Source of the DNA: Carex sylvatica
Taxonomy: Eukaryota; Streptophyta; Magnoliopsida; Poales; Cyperaceae
Assembly: GCA_964058845.1 (NCBI GenBank)
Contig: CAXKVR010000431.1
Span: 1 to 21,292, forward strand
Direction of reading: 5' to 3'
DNA length: 21,292 nt
Both the position numbers and the translations under genes were made by a program. Position 1 is the first letter of the stretch, and the number at the start of each line of letters is the position of its first letter. Shown piece after piece: positions 1 to 10,050 of the stretch. Under the pieces are notes generated by a model, which saw nothing but the letters and a program-made list of their open reading frames with translations, was not told the DNA's origin and did no database searches.

Positions 1-1
1 A

Positions 2-164
2 GAGTGCTCCAAACACCTTCAATTGAAGTGTTGTATTAGGGTGGTAAATGCCCTATTATCTTGCCATATATAAACATTACTAGAGTGCTCCAAATACTTT
101 TAATTGGAGTGTCGTATTAGGGTTATAAAATGTCATATTATCTTGCTAATTGGAGACACAAGTC
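2..164. repeat. last two monomers of an upstream 9-mer HOR copy
   Basis: Two monomers (2-82 and 83-164) match 686-841 and 1408-1570, which are the closing monomers of the next two 9-mer copies. The second is 82 bp and ends in the unusual ACACAAGTC before the next anchor. The array therefore continues beyond the left edge of the window. Confidence 0.85.
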
Positions 165-841
165 GAGTCCTTTAAACACCATCAAGTGTTGTATTGTAAT
201 AGGGTTGTAAATGCCCTATTATCTTGTTATATGGAGACACTACTAGAGTGCTACAAACACCAACACTTAGAGTGTTGTATTAAGGTCGTAAATGCCCTAT
301 TATCTTGCTATATAGAGTCACTACTAGAGTGCTCCAAATACTTTCAATTGAAGTATTTTACTAGGGTTGTAATTGCCCTATTATATTTCCACCTAGAGAC
401 TACTAGAGTGCTACAAACACCTTCAATTAGAGTGTTGTATTAGGGTCGTAAATACCCTATTATCTTTCCATATAAAGATACTACTATAGTGCTCCAAACA
501 CGTTCAATTGGAGTGTTGTATTACTGTTGCAAATGCTCTATTATATTTCTATATAGAGTCACTACTCGAGTGCTTCAAACACTTTCAATTGGAGTGTTGT
601 ATTTGGGTTGTAAACACCCTACTCTCTCGCTATATAAAGACACGACAAGTTTGCTCCAACATCTTGCCATATATAGTCACTACCATACTTCTCCAAACAC
701 CTTCAATTGGAGTGTTGTATTAGGATGGTAAATGCCCTATTATCTTGCCATATATAAACATTAATAGAGTGCTCCAAACACCTTTAATTGGAGTATTGTA
801 TTAGGGTTGTAAAATATCATATTATGTTGGAGACACAAGTC
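165..841. repeat. 9-monomer HOR, copy 1 (677 bp, shortened)
   Basis: Begins at the variant anchor GAGTCCTTT and carries nine recognisable monomers at 165, 246, 327, 406, 487, 568, 649, 686 and 767. The first monomer has a rearranged centre, TCAAGTGTTGTATTGTAAT, that marks this HOR family. The seventh monomer (649-685) is only 37 bp long: about 44 bp of its middle is missing relative to copy 2 (1328-1407), and the last one has lost about 7 bp. Those two losses account for nearly all of the difference from the 729-bp full length. Confidence 0.9.
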
Positions 842-1570
842 GAGTCCTTTAAACACCATCAAGTGTTGTATTGTAATAGGGTTGTAAATGCCCTATTATC
901 TTGCTATATGGAGACACTACTAGAGTGCTACAAATACCTACACTTAGAGTGTTGTATTAGGGTCGTAAATGCCATATTATCTTGCTATATAGAGTCACTA
1001 CTAGAGTGCTCCAAACACCTTCAATAGAAGTATTTTACTAGGGTTGTAATTGCCATATTATTTTACCATCTAGAGACACTACTAGAGTGCTACAAACACC
1101 TTCAATTAGAGTGTTGTATTAGCGTCGTAAATACCCTATTATCTTGCCAAATAAAGATACTACTATAGTGCTCCAAACACCTTCAATTGGAGTGTTGTAT
1201 TACTGTTGCAAATGCCTTATTATCTTTCTATATAGAGTCACTACTCGAGTGCTCCAAACACTTTCAATTGGAGTGTTGTATTAGGATTGTAAACACCGTA
1301 CTCTCTCGCCATATAGAGACACGACAAGTTCGCTCCAACACCTTCAATTACAGTGTTGTATTAGGGTTGTAAATGTCATATTATCTCGCTATATATAGTC
1401 ATTACCAGAGTGCTCCAAACACCTTCAATTGGAGTGTTGTATTAGGGTAGTAAATGCCCTATTATCTTCCTATATGTAAACATTACTAGAGTGCTCCAAA
1501 CACTTTTAATTGGAGTGTCGTATTAGGGTTATAAAATATCATATTATCTTGCTAATTGGAGACACAAGTC
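842..1570. repeat. 9-monomer HOR, copy 2 (729 bp, full length)
   Basis: Monomer anchors fall at 842, 923, 1004, 1085, 1166, 1247, 1328, 1408 and 1489, giving 729 bp, exactly nine times 81 (one 80-bp and one 82-bp monomer cancel). It repeats the order of copy 1 monomer by monomer, including the rearranged first monomer, the TATTACTGTTGCAAATG monomer at 1166 and the ACGACAAG junction before 1328. This is the best reference copy of the 9-mer in the window. Confidence 0.92.
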
Positions 1571-2218
1571 GAGTCCTTTAAACACCATCAAGTGTTGTAT
1601 TGTAATAGGGTTGTAAATGCCCTATTATCTTGCTATATGGAGACACTACTAGAGTGCTACAAACACCTACACTTAAAGTGTTGTATTAGGGTCGTAAATG
1701 CCCTATTATCTTGCTATATATAGTTACTACTAGAGTGCTCCAAACACCTTCAATAGAAGTGTTTTACTAGGGTTGTAATTGCCCTATTATTTTGCCACCT
1801 AGAGACACTACTAGAGTGCTACAAACACCTTCAATTAGAGTGTTGTATTAGGGTCGTAAATACCCTATTATCTTGCCATATAAAGATACCACTATAGTGC
1901 TCCAAACACCTTCAATTGGAGTGTTGTATTATTGTTGCAAATGCCCTATTATCTTTTTATATAGAGTCACTACTAGAGTGCTCCAAACACTTTCAATTGG
2001 AGTGTTGTATTAGGGTTGTAAACACCCTACTCTCTCGCTATATAGAGACACGACAAGGTTGCTCCAAACACCTTCAATTAGAGTGTTGTATTAGGGTTGT
2101 AAATGTCATATTGTCTTGCAATATATAGTCAATACCAGAATGCTCCAAACACCTTCAATTGGAGTGTTGTATTAGGGTGGTAAATCCCCTATTATCTTGC
2201 CATATGTAAATATTACTA
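1571..2218. repeat. 9-monomer HOR, copy 3 (eight monomers retained)
   Basis: Eight 81-bp monomers (1571, 1652, 1733, 1814, 1895, 1976, 2057, 2138) match the first eight of copy 2 in order. The ninth position (2219) is a different monomer type, without the TTATAAAATATC centre and ACACAAGTC end found at 1489-1570. The 9-mer family therefore ends here and gives way to other monomers, so this is the right-hand edge of this sub-array. Confidence 0.88.
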
Positions 2219-2614
2219 GAGTGCTCCAAACACCTTCAATTGTAGTGTTGTATTTGGGTTGTAAATGTCATATTATCTTGTCATCTGGAGATACTACTGG
2301 AGTGCTCCAAACACCTTCAGTTGAAGTGTTGTATTAGGGTTATAAATGCCCAATTATCTTGCTATTTGGAGACACTACTAGAGTGCTCCAAACACCTTCA
2401 ATTAGAATGCTTTACAAGAGACACCTTATTAGGCCATCTAGAGACATAACAAGAGTGCTCTAAACACCATCAATTGGAGTGTTGTATTAGGGTTGAGAAT
2501 GCCCTATTATCTTGCTATATGGATACACAACTAGAGTGCTCCAAACACCATCAAATGGAGTGTTGTATTATGGTTGTAAATGTCATATTATCTTGCCATC
2601 TTGAGACACTACTA
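2219..2614. repeat. transition monomers between the 9-mer and 10-mer HORs
   Basis: Five monomers at 2219, 2300, 2381, 2453 and 2534. The one at 2381-2452 is 72 bp and its centre reads AATGCTTTACAAGAGACACC before AGGCCATCTAGAGAC; it is a deleted form of the divergent subtype with ACAACTACCCTCTTCT seen elsewhere in the window. The 2534 monomer resembles 3339-3419 but is clearly more diverged than the following 10-mer copies are from each other, so the very similar block starts near 2615. Confidence 0.8.
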
Positions 2615-3419
2615 GAGTGCTCCAAACACCATCAAGTGTTGTATTGTAATAGGGTTGTAAATGCCCTATTATCTTGCTATATGGGGACACTACTAGAGTG
2701 CTACAAACACGTACACTTAAAGTGTTGTATTAGGATCGTAAATGCCCTATTATCTTACTATATATAGTCACTACTAAAGTGCTCCAAACACCTTCAATTG
2801 AAAAGTTTTATTAGAGTTGTAAATTCCTTATTTGCTTGCTATATAGAAGCACTACTAGAGTGCTCCAACCACCATCAATTTGAGTGTTGTACTAGGGTTG
2901 TAAATGCCAATCTTGCCATGTGGAGACACGACTAGAGTGCTCCAAACACCATCAAGTGTTGTATTGTAATAGGGTTGTAAATTCCCTACTTTCTTGCTAT
3001 ATAGAAGCACTACTATAGTGCTACAAACACCTTCAATTATAGTGTTGTATTAGAGTAGTAAATGCCCTATTATCTTGCCATATAAAGATACTATTATAGT
3101 GCTCCAAACACCATCAATTGGAGTGTTACATTGGGATTGTAAATGACTTATTATCTTGTTATATGGAGACACTATTAGAGTGGTGCAAACACAATTAATT
3201 GGAGTGTTGTACTAGGGTTGTGATTGCCTATTATCTTGCCATTTGGAGATACTACTAGAGTGCTCCAAACACTTTCAATTAGAATGTTTTATTAGGGTTA
3301 CAACTACCCTCTTCTCAGGCTATATGGACAAACTACTAGAGTGCTCGAAACACCATCAAATGGAATGTTGTATTAGGGTTGTAAATGCCATATTATCTTG
3401 CCATTTTGCGACACTACTA
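2615..3419. repeat. 10-monomer HOR, copy 1 (805 bp)
   Basis: Ten monomers with lengths 81, 81, 81, 77, 81, 81, 81, 80, 81 and 81 bp. The first carries the rearranged TCAAGTGTTGTATTGTAAT centre, also present in the eighth-of-a-unit-later monomer at 2935, which links this family to the 9-mer HOR. The ninth (3258-3338) is the divergent subtype with ACAACTACCCTCTTCT and a TCAGGC end. Copy 1 and copy 2 differ at very few sites, for example AGGATCGTA here against AGGGTCGTA in copy 2. Confidence 0.93.
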
Positions 3420-4224
3420 GAGTGCTCCAAACACCATCAAGTGTTGTATTGTAATAGGGTTGTAAATGCCCTATTATCTTGCTATATGGGGACACTACTA
3501 GAGTGCTACAAACACGTACACTTAAAGTGTTGTATTAGGGTCGTAAATGCCCTATTATCTTACTATATATAGTCACTACTAAAGTGCTCCAAACACCTTC
3601 AATTGGAAAGTTTTATTAGAGTTGTAAATTCCTTATTTGCTTGCTATATAGAAGCACTACTAGAGTGCTCCAACCACCATCAATTTGAGTGTTGTACTAG
3701 GGTTGTAAATGCCAATCTTGCCATGTGGAGACACGACTAGAGTGCTCCAAACACCATCAAGTGTTGTATTGTAATAGGGTTGTAAATTCCCTACTTTCTT
3801 GCTATATAGAAGCACTACTATAGTGCTACAAACACCTTCAATTATAGTGTTGTATTAGAGTAGTAAATGCCCTATTATCTTGCCATATAAAGATACTATT
3901 ATAGTGCTCCAAACACCATCAATTGGAGTGTTACATTGGGATTGTAAATGACTTATTATCTTGTTATATGGAGACACTATTAGAGTGGTGCAAACACAAT
4001 TAATTGGAGTGTTGTACTAGGGTTGTGATTGCCTATTATCTTGCCATTTGGAGATACTACTAGAGTGCTCCAAACACTTTCAATTAGAATGTTTTATTAG
4101 GGTTACAACTACCCTCTTCTCAGGCTATATGGACAAACTACTAGAGTGCTCGAAACACCATCAAATGGAATGTTGTATTAGGGTTGTAAATGCCATATTA
4201 TCTTGCCATTTTGCGACACTACTA
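3420..4224. repeat. 10-monomer HOR, copy 2 (805 bp)
   Basis: A near-identical copy of 2615-3419 at a spacing of exactly 805 bp, with the same indel pattern (the 77-bp monomer at 3663 and the 80-bp monomer at 3983). The rearranged-centre monomers sit at 3420 and 3740, and the ACAACTACCCTCTTCT monomer at 4063-4143. Shared indels at identical positions show that the unit was amplified as a block and not monomer by monomer. Confidence 0.94.
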
Positions 4225-5024
4225 GAGTGCTCCAAACACCATCAAGTGTTGTATTGTAATAGGGTTGTAAATGCCTTATTATCTTGCTATATGGAGACAC
4301 TACTAGAGTGCTACAAACACCTACAGTTAAAGTGTTGTATTATGGTCGTAAATGCCCTATTATCTTACTATATATAGTCACTACTAGAGTGCTCCAAACA
4401 CCTTCAATTGGAGTGTTTTATTAGAGTTGTAAATTTCTTATTTTCTTGCCATATAGAAGTACTACTAGAGTGCTCCAACCACCATCAATTTGAGTGTTGT
4501 ACTAGGGTTGTAAATGCCAATCTTGCCATGTGGAGACACGACTAGAGTGCTCCAAACACCATCAAGTGTTGTATTGCAATAGGGTTGTAAATTCCCTATT
4601 TTCTTGCTATATAGAAGCACTAGTGCTACAAACACCTTCAATTACAGTGTTGTATTAGAGTTGTAAATGCCCTATTATCTTGCCATATAAAGATACTACT
4701 ATAGTGCTCCAAACACCATCAATTGGAGTGTTACATTGGGATTGTAAATGACTTATTATTTTGTTATATGAAGACACTATTAGAGTGGTGCAAACACAAT
4801 GAATTGGAGTGTTGTACTAGGGTTGTGATTGCCTATTATCTTGCCATTTGGAGATACTACTAGAGTGCTCCAAACACTTTAAATTAGAATGTTTTATTAG
4901 GGTTACAACTACCCTCTTCTCAGGCTATATGGACAAACTACTAGAGTGCTCGAAACACCATCAAATGGAATGTTGTATTAGGGTTGTAAATGCCATATTA
5001 TCTTGCCATCTTGCGACACTACTA
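4225..5024. repeat. 10-monomer HOR, copy 3 (800 bp)
   Basis: The third copy keeps the monomer order but carries more private changes than copies 1 and 2 carry against each other (for example CTACAGTTAAAG for GTACACTTAAAG near 4320) and a 5-bp loss near 4620 where AGCACTACTATAGTG becomes AGCACTAGTG. The marker monomers are at 4225, 4545 and 4863-4943. It ends against the abnormal 36-bp monomer at 5025. Confidence 0.92.
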
Positions 5025-5060
5025 GAGTGCTCCAATTGAATGTGTGTTGAGACATTACTA
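5025..5060. repeat. 36-bp abnormal monomer with flipped core, copy 1
   Basis: After GAGTGCT the sequence reads CCAATTGAATGTGTGTTGAG and then joins the monomer end GACATTACTA. CCAATTGAATGTGT is, with one mismatch, the reverse complement of the normal ACACCTTCAATTGG. The usual middle of the monomer is missing. The same structure recurs at 5386 and 6634. Confidence 0.8.
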
Positions 5061-5385
5061 GAGTGCTCCGAACACTTTCACTTTGAGTGTTGTATTAGGG
5101 TTGTAAATGCCATATTATCTTGCTATATGGAGACACTATTATAGTGCTCCAAACACCATCAATTGGAGTTTTGTATTAGGGTTGGAAATGCCGAATTGTC
5201 TTGCCATCTGGAGATACTACTCGAGTTCTCGAAACAACTTCAATTGGATTTGTTGTATTAGGGTTGTAAACGCCTTATTATCTTTCCATATAGAGTCACG
5301 ACTAGAGTGCTCCAAATACCTTTAATAGGAGTTTTGTATTAGGGTTGTAAAGGTTCTATTATCTTGTCATTTGGAGACACTACTA

Positions 5386-5421
5386 GAGTGCTCCAATTGA
5401 AGGTGTCTTGACACATTACTA
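5386..5421. repeat. 36-bp abnormal monomer with flipped core, copy 2
   Basis: CTCCAATTGAAGGTGT at 5391-5406 is the exact reverse complement of ACACCTTCAATTGGAG from a normal monomer, followed directly by CTTGACACATTACTA, the monomer end. It is the cleanest example of the flipped core in the window. Confidence 0.85.
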
Positions 5422-6633
5422 GAGTGCTGCGAACACTTTCACTTTGAGTGTTGTATGAGGGTTGTAAATGCCATATTATCTTGTTATATGGAGACACTAT
5501 TATAGTGCTCCAAACACCATCAATTGGAGTGTTGTATTAGGGTAGGAAATGCCGAATTGTCTTGCAATCTGGAGATACTACTCGAGTGCTCCAAAAACCT
5601 TCAATTGTACTGTTGTATTAGGGTCGTAAATGCCCCATTATCTTGCCATTTTTAGACACTACTAGAGTTTTCCAAACACCTTCAATTGAAATGTTTTATT
5701 AGGTATACAACAACCCACTTCTTAGGCCATGTAGAGACACAACTAGAGTGCTCTAATTAACATCAATTGTAGTGTTGTCTTAGGTTGTAAATGCCCTATT
5801 ATCTTGTCATCTGAAAACACCACTCGACTGCTCCAAACACCATCAATTGGAGTGTTGTATTGGGGTTGTAAATGACCTATTATCTTGTTATCTGGAGACA
5901 CTATTAGAGTGGTCCAAACACAAAGAATTGGAGTGTTGTATTAGGGTTGTGATTGCCTATTATCTTGCCATTTGGAGATACTATTAGAGTGCTCCAAACA
6001 CTTTCAATTGGAATGTTTTATTAGCGTTACAACTACCCTCTTCTCAGGTCATCTAAAGACACTATAGAGTCCACTAAATACCATCAATTGGAGTGTTGTA
6101 TTAGGATTGTAAATGCTCTGTATTGTTGTCATCTAGAGACACTACTCGAGTGCTCCAAACACATTCAATTGGAATGTTGTATTAGTGTTGTAAATGCCCT
6201 ACCGTCTTGCTATTTAGAGACACTACTAGAGTGCACCAAACATCATTAATTGGAGTGTTGAATTAGGGTTGTAAATTCCCTATTATCTTCTATCTAGAGA
6301 CAATACTAGAGTGTTCCAAACGCCTTCAATTGGAATGTTGTATTAGGGTTGTGAATGCCCTATTATCTTGCCATGTAGTCACACTACTAGAGTGCTACAA
6401 ATACCTTCACTTAGAGTGTTGTATTAGGGTTGTAAATGCCCTTATATCTTGCTATATAGAGTCACTACTCGAGTTCACCAAATAACTTCAATTGGATTTG
6501 TTGTATTAGGGTTGTAAACGCCTTATTATCTTTCCATATAGAGTCACGACTTGAGTGCTCCGAATACCTTTAATAGGAGTTTTGTATTAGGGTTGTAAAC
6601 GTTCTATTATCTTGTCATTTGGAGACACTACTA

Positions 6634-6669
6634 CAGTGGTCCAATTGAAGGTGTCTTGAGACATTACCA
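6634..6669. repeat. 36-bp abnormal monomer with flipped core, copy 3
   Basis: CCAATTGAAGGTGT at 6641-6654 is the reverse complement of the normal core, followed by CTTGAGACATTACCA. It lies 1248 bp after copy 2 and in the same neighbourhood of monomers, so copies 2 and 3 descend from one event through duplication of the surrounding unit. A second truncated monomer of 33 bp follows at 6670. Confidence 0.83.
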
Positions 6670-7025
6670 GAGTGTTGTATTAGGGTTGTAAATGCCATAT
6701 TATAGTGCTCCAAACACCATTAATTGGGGTGTTGTAGTAGGGTTGGAAATGCCGAATTGTCTTGCCATCAGGAGATACTACTCGAGTGCTCCAAAAATCT
6801 TCAATTGGAATGTTGTATTAGGGTTGTGATTACCTATTATCTTGCCATTTTGAGACACTACTAGAGTGCTGCAAACACCTTCAATTGGAATGTTTCATTG
6901 GGGATACAACAACCCTCTTCTTAGGCCATCTAGGGACATAACTAGAATGCTCTAATTAACATCAATTGGAGTGTTATATTAGGGTTGTAAATGCCCTATT
7001 ATCTTGTCATATGAAAAGACCATTC

Positions 7026-7125
7026 GAATGCTCCAAACACCTTCAATTGGAGTGTTGTATTAGGGTTGTAAATGTCTATTACCTTGCCATCCGGAAATAA
7101 TTGGAGTGTTTTTATTAGGGTTGTA
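7026..7125. repeat. 100-bp compound monomer
   Basis: One monomer runs to CCATCCGGAAATAATTGGAG and then restarts at the monomer centre (TTGGAGTG, TTTTTATTAGGG) before breaking off at TTGTAAG into the next anchor TTCTCC. It is a full left part joined to a second partial copy of the centre, consistent with an out-of-register crossover or slippage. Confidence 0.7.
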
Positions 7126-7362
7126 AGTTCTCCAAACACCTACAATTAGAGTGCTGTATTAGGGCTATAAATGCCCAATTATATTGCTATATAGAGTTAC
7201 TACTCGAGTGCTGCAAACACATTCAATTGGAGTGTTACGGTTGTAAATGCCATATTTTCTTACTATATACAGACACTACTAAAGTTCTTCAAACACCATC
7301 AATTGGAGTGTTGTATTAGGATTGTAAATGCCCCATTATGTTGCCATTAGGAGACACTACTA

Positions 7363-7927
7363 GAGTGCTCCAAACAAAATCAATTGAAGTGTTGCATTAG
7401 GTTTGTAAAAGCCCTATTATCTTTCCATCTGGAGACACTACTAGAGTGCTACAAACACCTTCACTTATTGTGTTGTATTAGGGTTGTAAATACCATATTA
7501 TCTTGCTATATAGAATCACTACTGGAGTGCTCCAAACAACTTCAATTGGGGTGTTGTATTAGTGTTGTAAATGTCCTATTTTCTTACCATATAGAGGCAT
7601 TACTAGAGTGCCCCAAACACCATCAATTGAAGTGTTGTAATAGTGTTGTAAATGCCTTATTATCTTGCCATCTGGAGACACTACTAGAGTGCTCGAAACA
7701 CCTTCAATTGGAGTGTTGTATTTGGATTGTAAATGCCCTATTATCTTTCCAACTGAAGACACTACTAGAGTACTACAAACACCTTCACTTATTGTGTTGT
7801 ATTTGCGTTGTAAAGGCCCTATTATCTTGCTATAGAGTCACTACTCGAGTGCTCCAAATAACAGATATTGGAGTGTTGTCTTAGTGTTGTAAAAACCCTA
7901 TTATCTTGTTATCTTGATGCATTACTT
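7363..7927. repeat. block X1 (seven monomers)
   Basis: Seven monomers at 7363, 7444, 7525, 7606, 7687, 7768 and 7847. Markers are the ACCTTCACTTATTGTGTTG monomers at 7444 and 7768, the GGGGTGTTG monomer at 7525, and the 79-bp sixth monomer that ends CTATAGAGTCACTACTC. The same seven-monomer order recurs at 11254-11829, 19595-20170 and, shortened, 12936-13469. Its last two monomers resemble the closing part of the 13-mer units that follow. Confidence 0.85.
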
Positions 7928-8989
7928 GAGTGCTCCAAACACCTTTAATTGGAGTGTTGTATTAGGGTTGTAAATGCCGTATTATCAAGCTATTTCGAGA
8001 CACTATTAGAGAGCTCCAAACACCTTCAACTAGAGTGTTGTAGTATGGTTGTAAATGCCCTATTATCTTGCCATCTGGAGATACTACTGGAGTGCTCCGA
8101 ACACCTTCAATTGGAGTGTTGTATTAGGGCTGTAAATGCCCAATTATCTTGCTATTTGGAGACACTACTAGAGTGCTACAAACACCTACAATTAGAGTGT
8201 TGTATTAGGGTTGTAAATGGCGTATTATCTTGCTACATAGAGCCACTACTAGAGTGCTCCAAACACCATCAATTGGAGTGTTTTATTAGGGTTGTAAATG
8301 CTCTATTATCTTGCCATCTGAAAATATTACTAGAGTGCCCCAAAAACCTTCAATTGGAGTGTTGTATTATTGTTGCAAATGCCCCATTATCGTGCTATAT
8401 AGAGTCACTATTCGAGTGCTCCAAACACTTTCAATTGTAGTGTTGTATTAGAGTTGTAAATGCCATATTTTCATGCTATATAGAGACATTAGTAGAACTC
8501 TCCGAACACCATCAATTGGAGTGTTGTATTAGGGCTATAAATGGCCTATTATCTTGCCATTTGGAGACACTACTAGAGTGCTCCAAATACCACCAATTGT
8601 TGTGTTGTATTAGGGTTGTAAATGTCTTATTATCTTGCCTTCTGCTATCACTACTGGAGTACTCCAAACACATTCAACTGGAGTGTTGTATTAGGGTTGT
8701 AAACGCCCTATTATCTTGTCATATAAAGACACGACTAGAGTGCTCCAAATACATTCACTCAGAGTGTTGTATTGGGGTTGTAAATGCACTTTTATCAAGC
8801 TAATAGAGTCACTACTAGAGTGCTCCGAACACCGTCAATTGAAGTGTTGTATTGGGGTTGTAAATGCCCCATTATCTTGCTATAGAGTCACTACTCGAGT
8901 TCTCCGAATACCATAAATTGGAGTGTTGTCTTAGTGTTGTCTCAGTGTTGTAAAAACCCTATTTATCTTGTTATCTTGATGCATTACTT
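7928..8989. repeat. 13-monomer HOR unit A (1062 bp)
   Basis: Thirteen monomers, ten of 81 bp, then 80 (8738), 79 (8818) and 93 bp (8897). The first ends TATTTCGAGACACTATTA; the ninth has CCTTCTGCTATCACTACTG; the eleventh has GGGGTTGTAAATGCAC; the thirteenth contains an 11-bp tandem duplication at 8930-8951. Unit-specific bases are CTCCAAATAC in the ninth monomer, ATATAAAGAC in the tenth and the extra T in CCTATTTATC in the thirteenth. These are shared with A' at 16269 but not with B, so A and A' are sister copies. Confidence 0.95.
8930..8951. repeat. 11-bp tandem duplication in the thirteenth monomer
   Basis: CTTAGTGTTGT is followed directly by CTCAGTGTTGT, lengthening the monomer to 92-93 bp. 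The same duplication is present in the last monomer of B, B2, F, A' and B', and in the form CTTAGTGTTGT-CTTAGTTTTGT in X2 (11738-11829) and X2'. It is absent from X1 (7847-7927) and X3 (13389-13469), so it is a useful lineage marker. Confidence 0.88.
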
Positions 8990-10050
8990 GAGTGCTCCAA
9001 ACACCTTTAATTGGAGTGTTGTATTAGGGTTGTAAATGCCGTATTATCAAGCTATTTCGAGACACTATTAGAGAGCTCCAAACACCTTCAACTGGAGTGT
9101 TGTAGTATGGTTGTAAATGCCCTATTATCTTGCCATCTGGAGATACTACTGGAGTGCTCCGAACACCTTCAATTGGAGTGTTGTATTAGGGCTGTAAATG
9201 CCCAATTATCTTGCTATTTGGAGACACTACTAGAGTGCTACAAACACCTACAATTAGAGTGTTGTATTAGGGTTGTAAATGGCGTATTATCTTGCTACAT
9301 AGAGCCACTACTAGAGTGCTCCAAACACCATCAATTGGAGTGTTTTATTAGGGTTGTAAATGCTCTATTATCTTGCCATCTGAAAATATTACTAGAGTGC
9401 CCCAAAAACCTTCAATTTGAGTGTTGTATTATTGTTGCAAATGCCCCATTATCGTGCTATATAGAGTCACTATTCGAGTGCTCCAAACACTTTCAATTGT
9501 AGTGTTGTATTAGAGTTGTAAATGCCATATTTTCATGCTATATAGAGACATTAGTAGAACTCTCCGAACACCATCAATTGGAGTGTTGTATTAGGGCTAT
9601 AAATGGCCTATTATCTTGCCATTTGGAGACACTACTAGAGTGCTCCAAACACCACCAATTGTTGTGTTGTATTAGGGTTGTAAATGTCTTATTATCTTGC
9701 CTTCTGCTATCACTACTGGAGTACTCCAAACACATTCAACTGGAGTGTTGTATTAGGGTTGTAAACGCCCTATTATCTTGTCATATATAGACACGACTAG
9801 AGTGCTCCAAATACATTCACTCAGAGTGTTGTATTGGGGTTGTAAATGCACTTTTATCAAGCTAATAGAGTCACTACTAGAGTGCTCCGAACACCGTCAA
9901 TTGAAGTGTTGTATTGGGGTTGTAAATGCCCCATTATCTTGCTATAGAGTCACTACTCGAGTTCTCCGAATACCATAAATTGGAGTGTTGTCTTAGTGTT
10001 GTCTCAGTGTTGTAAAAACCCTATTATCTTGTTATCTTGATGCATTACTT
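8990..10050. repeat. 13-monomer HOR unit B (1061 bp)
   Basis: Same thirteen-monomer order as unit A at a spacing of 1062 bp and very close in sequence. It differs by CAATTTGAG in the sixth monomer, CTCCAAACAC in the ninth, ATATATAGAC in the tenth and the absence of the extra T in the thirteenth. These markers identify its relatives at 14225-15204 (B2) and 17331-18391 (B'). Confidence 0.95.

Larger units (their letters stand above)
5025..7362. repeat. diverged satellite segment with loose 1.2-1.25 kb periodicity
   Basis: This is the least homogeneous part of the array. Monomers are still anchored about every 81 bp, but indels are frequent: 36 bp at 5025, 5386 and 6634, 33 bp at 6670, a 100-bp compound monomer at 7026-7125 and 76 bp at 7206. 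The pair of monomers with GGATTTGTTG and CCTTTAATAGGAG followed by a 36-bp monomer occurs at 5223-5421 and again at 6471-6669 (spacing 1248 bp). The monomers with GGTTGGAAATGCCGAATTG or close variants occur at 5142, 5503 and 6703. A degraded long HOR explains this best; two homologous rounds are visible, and exact unit limits are uncertain. Confidence 0.75.
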
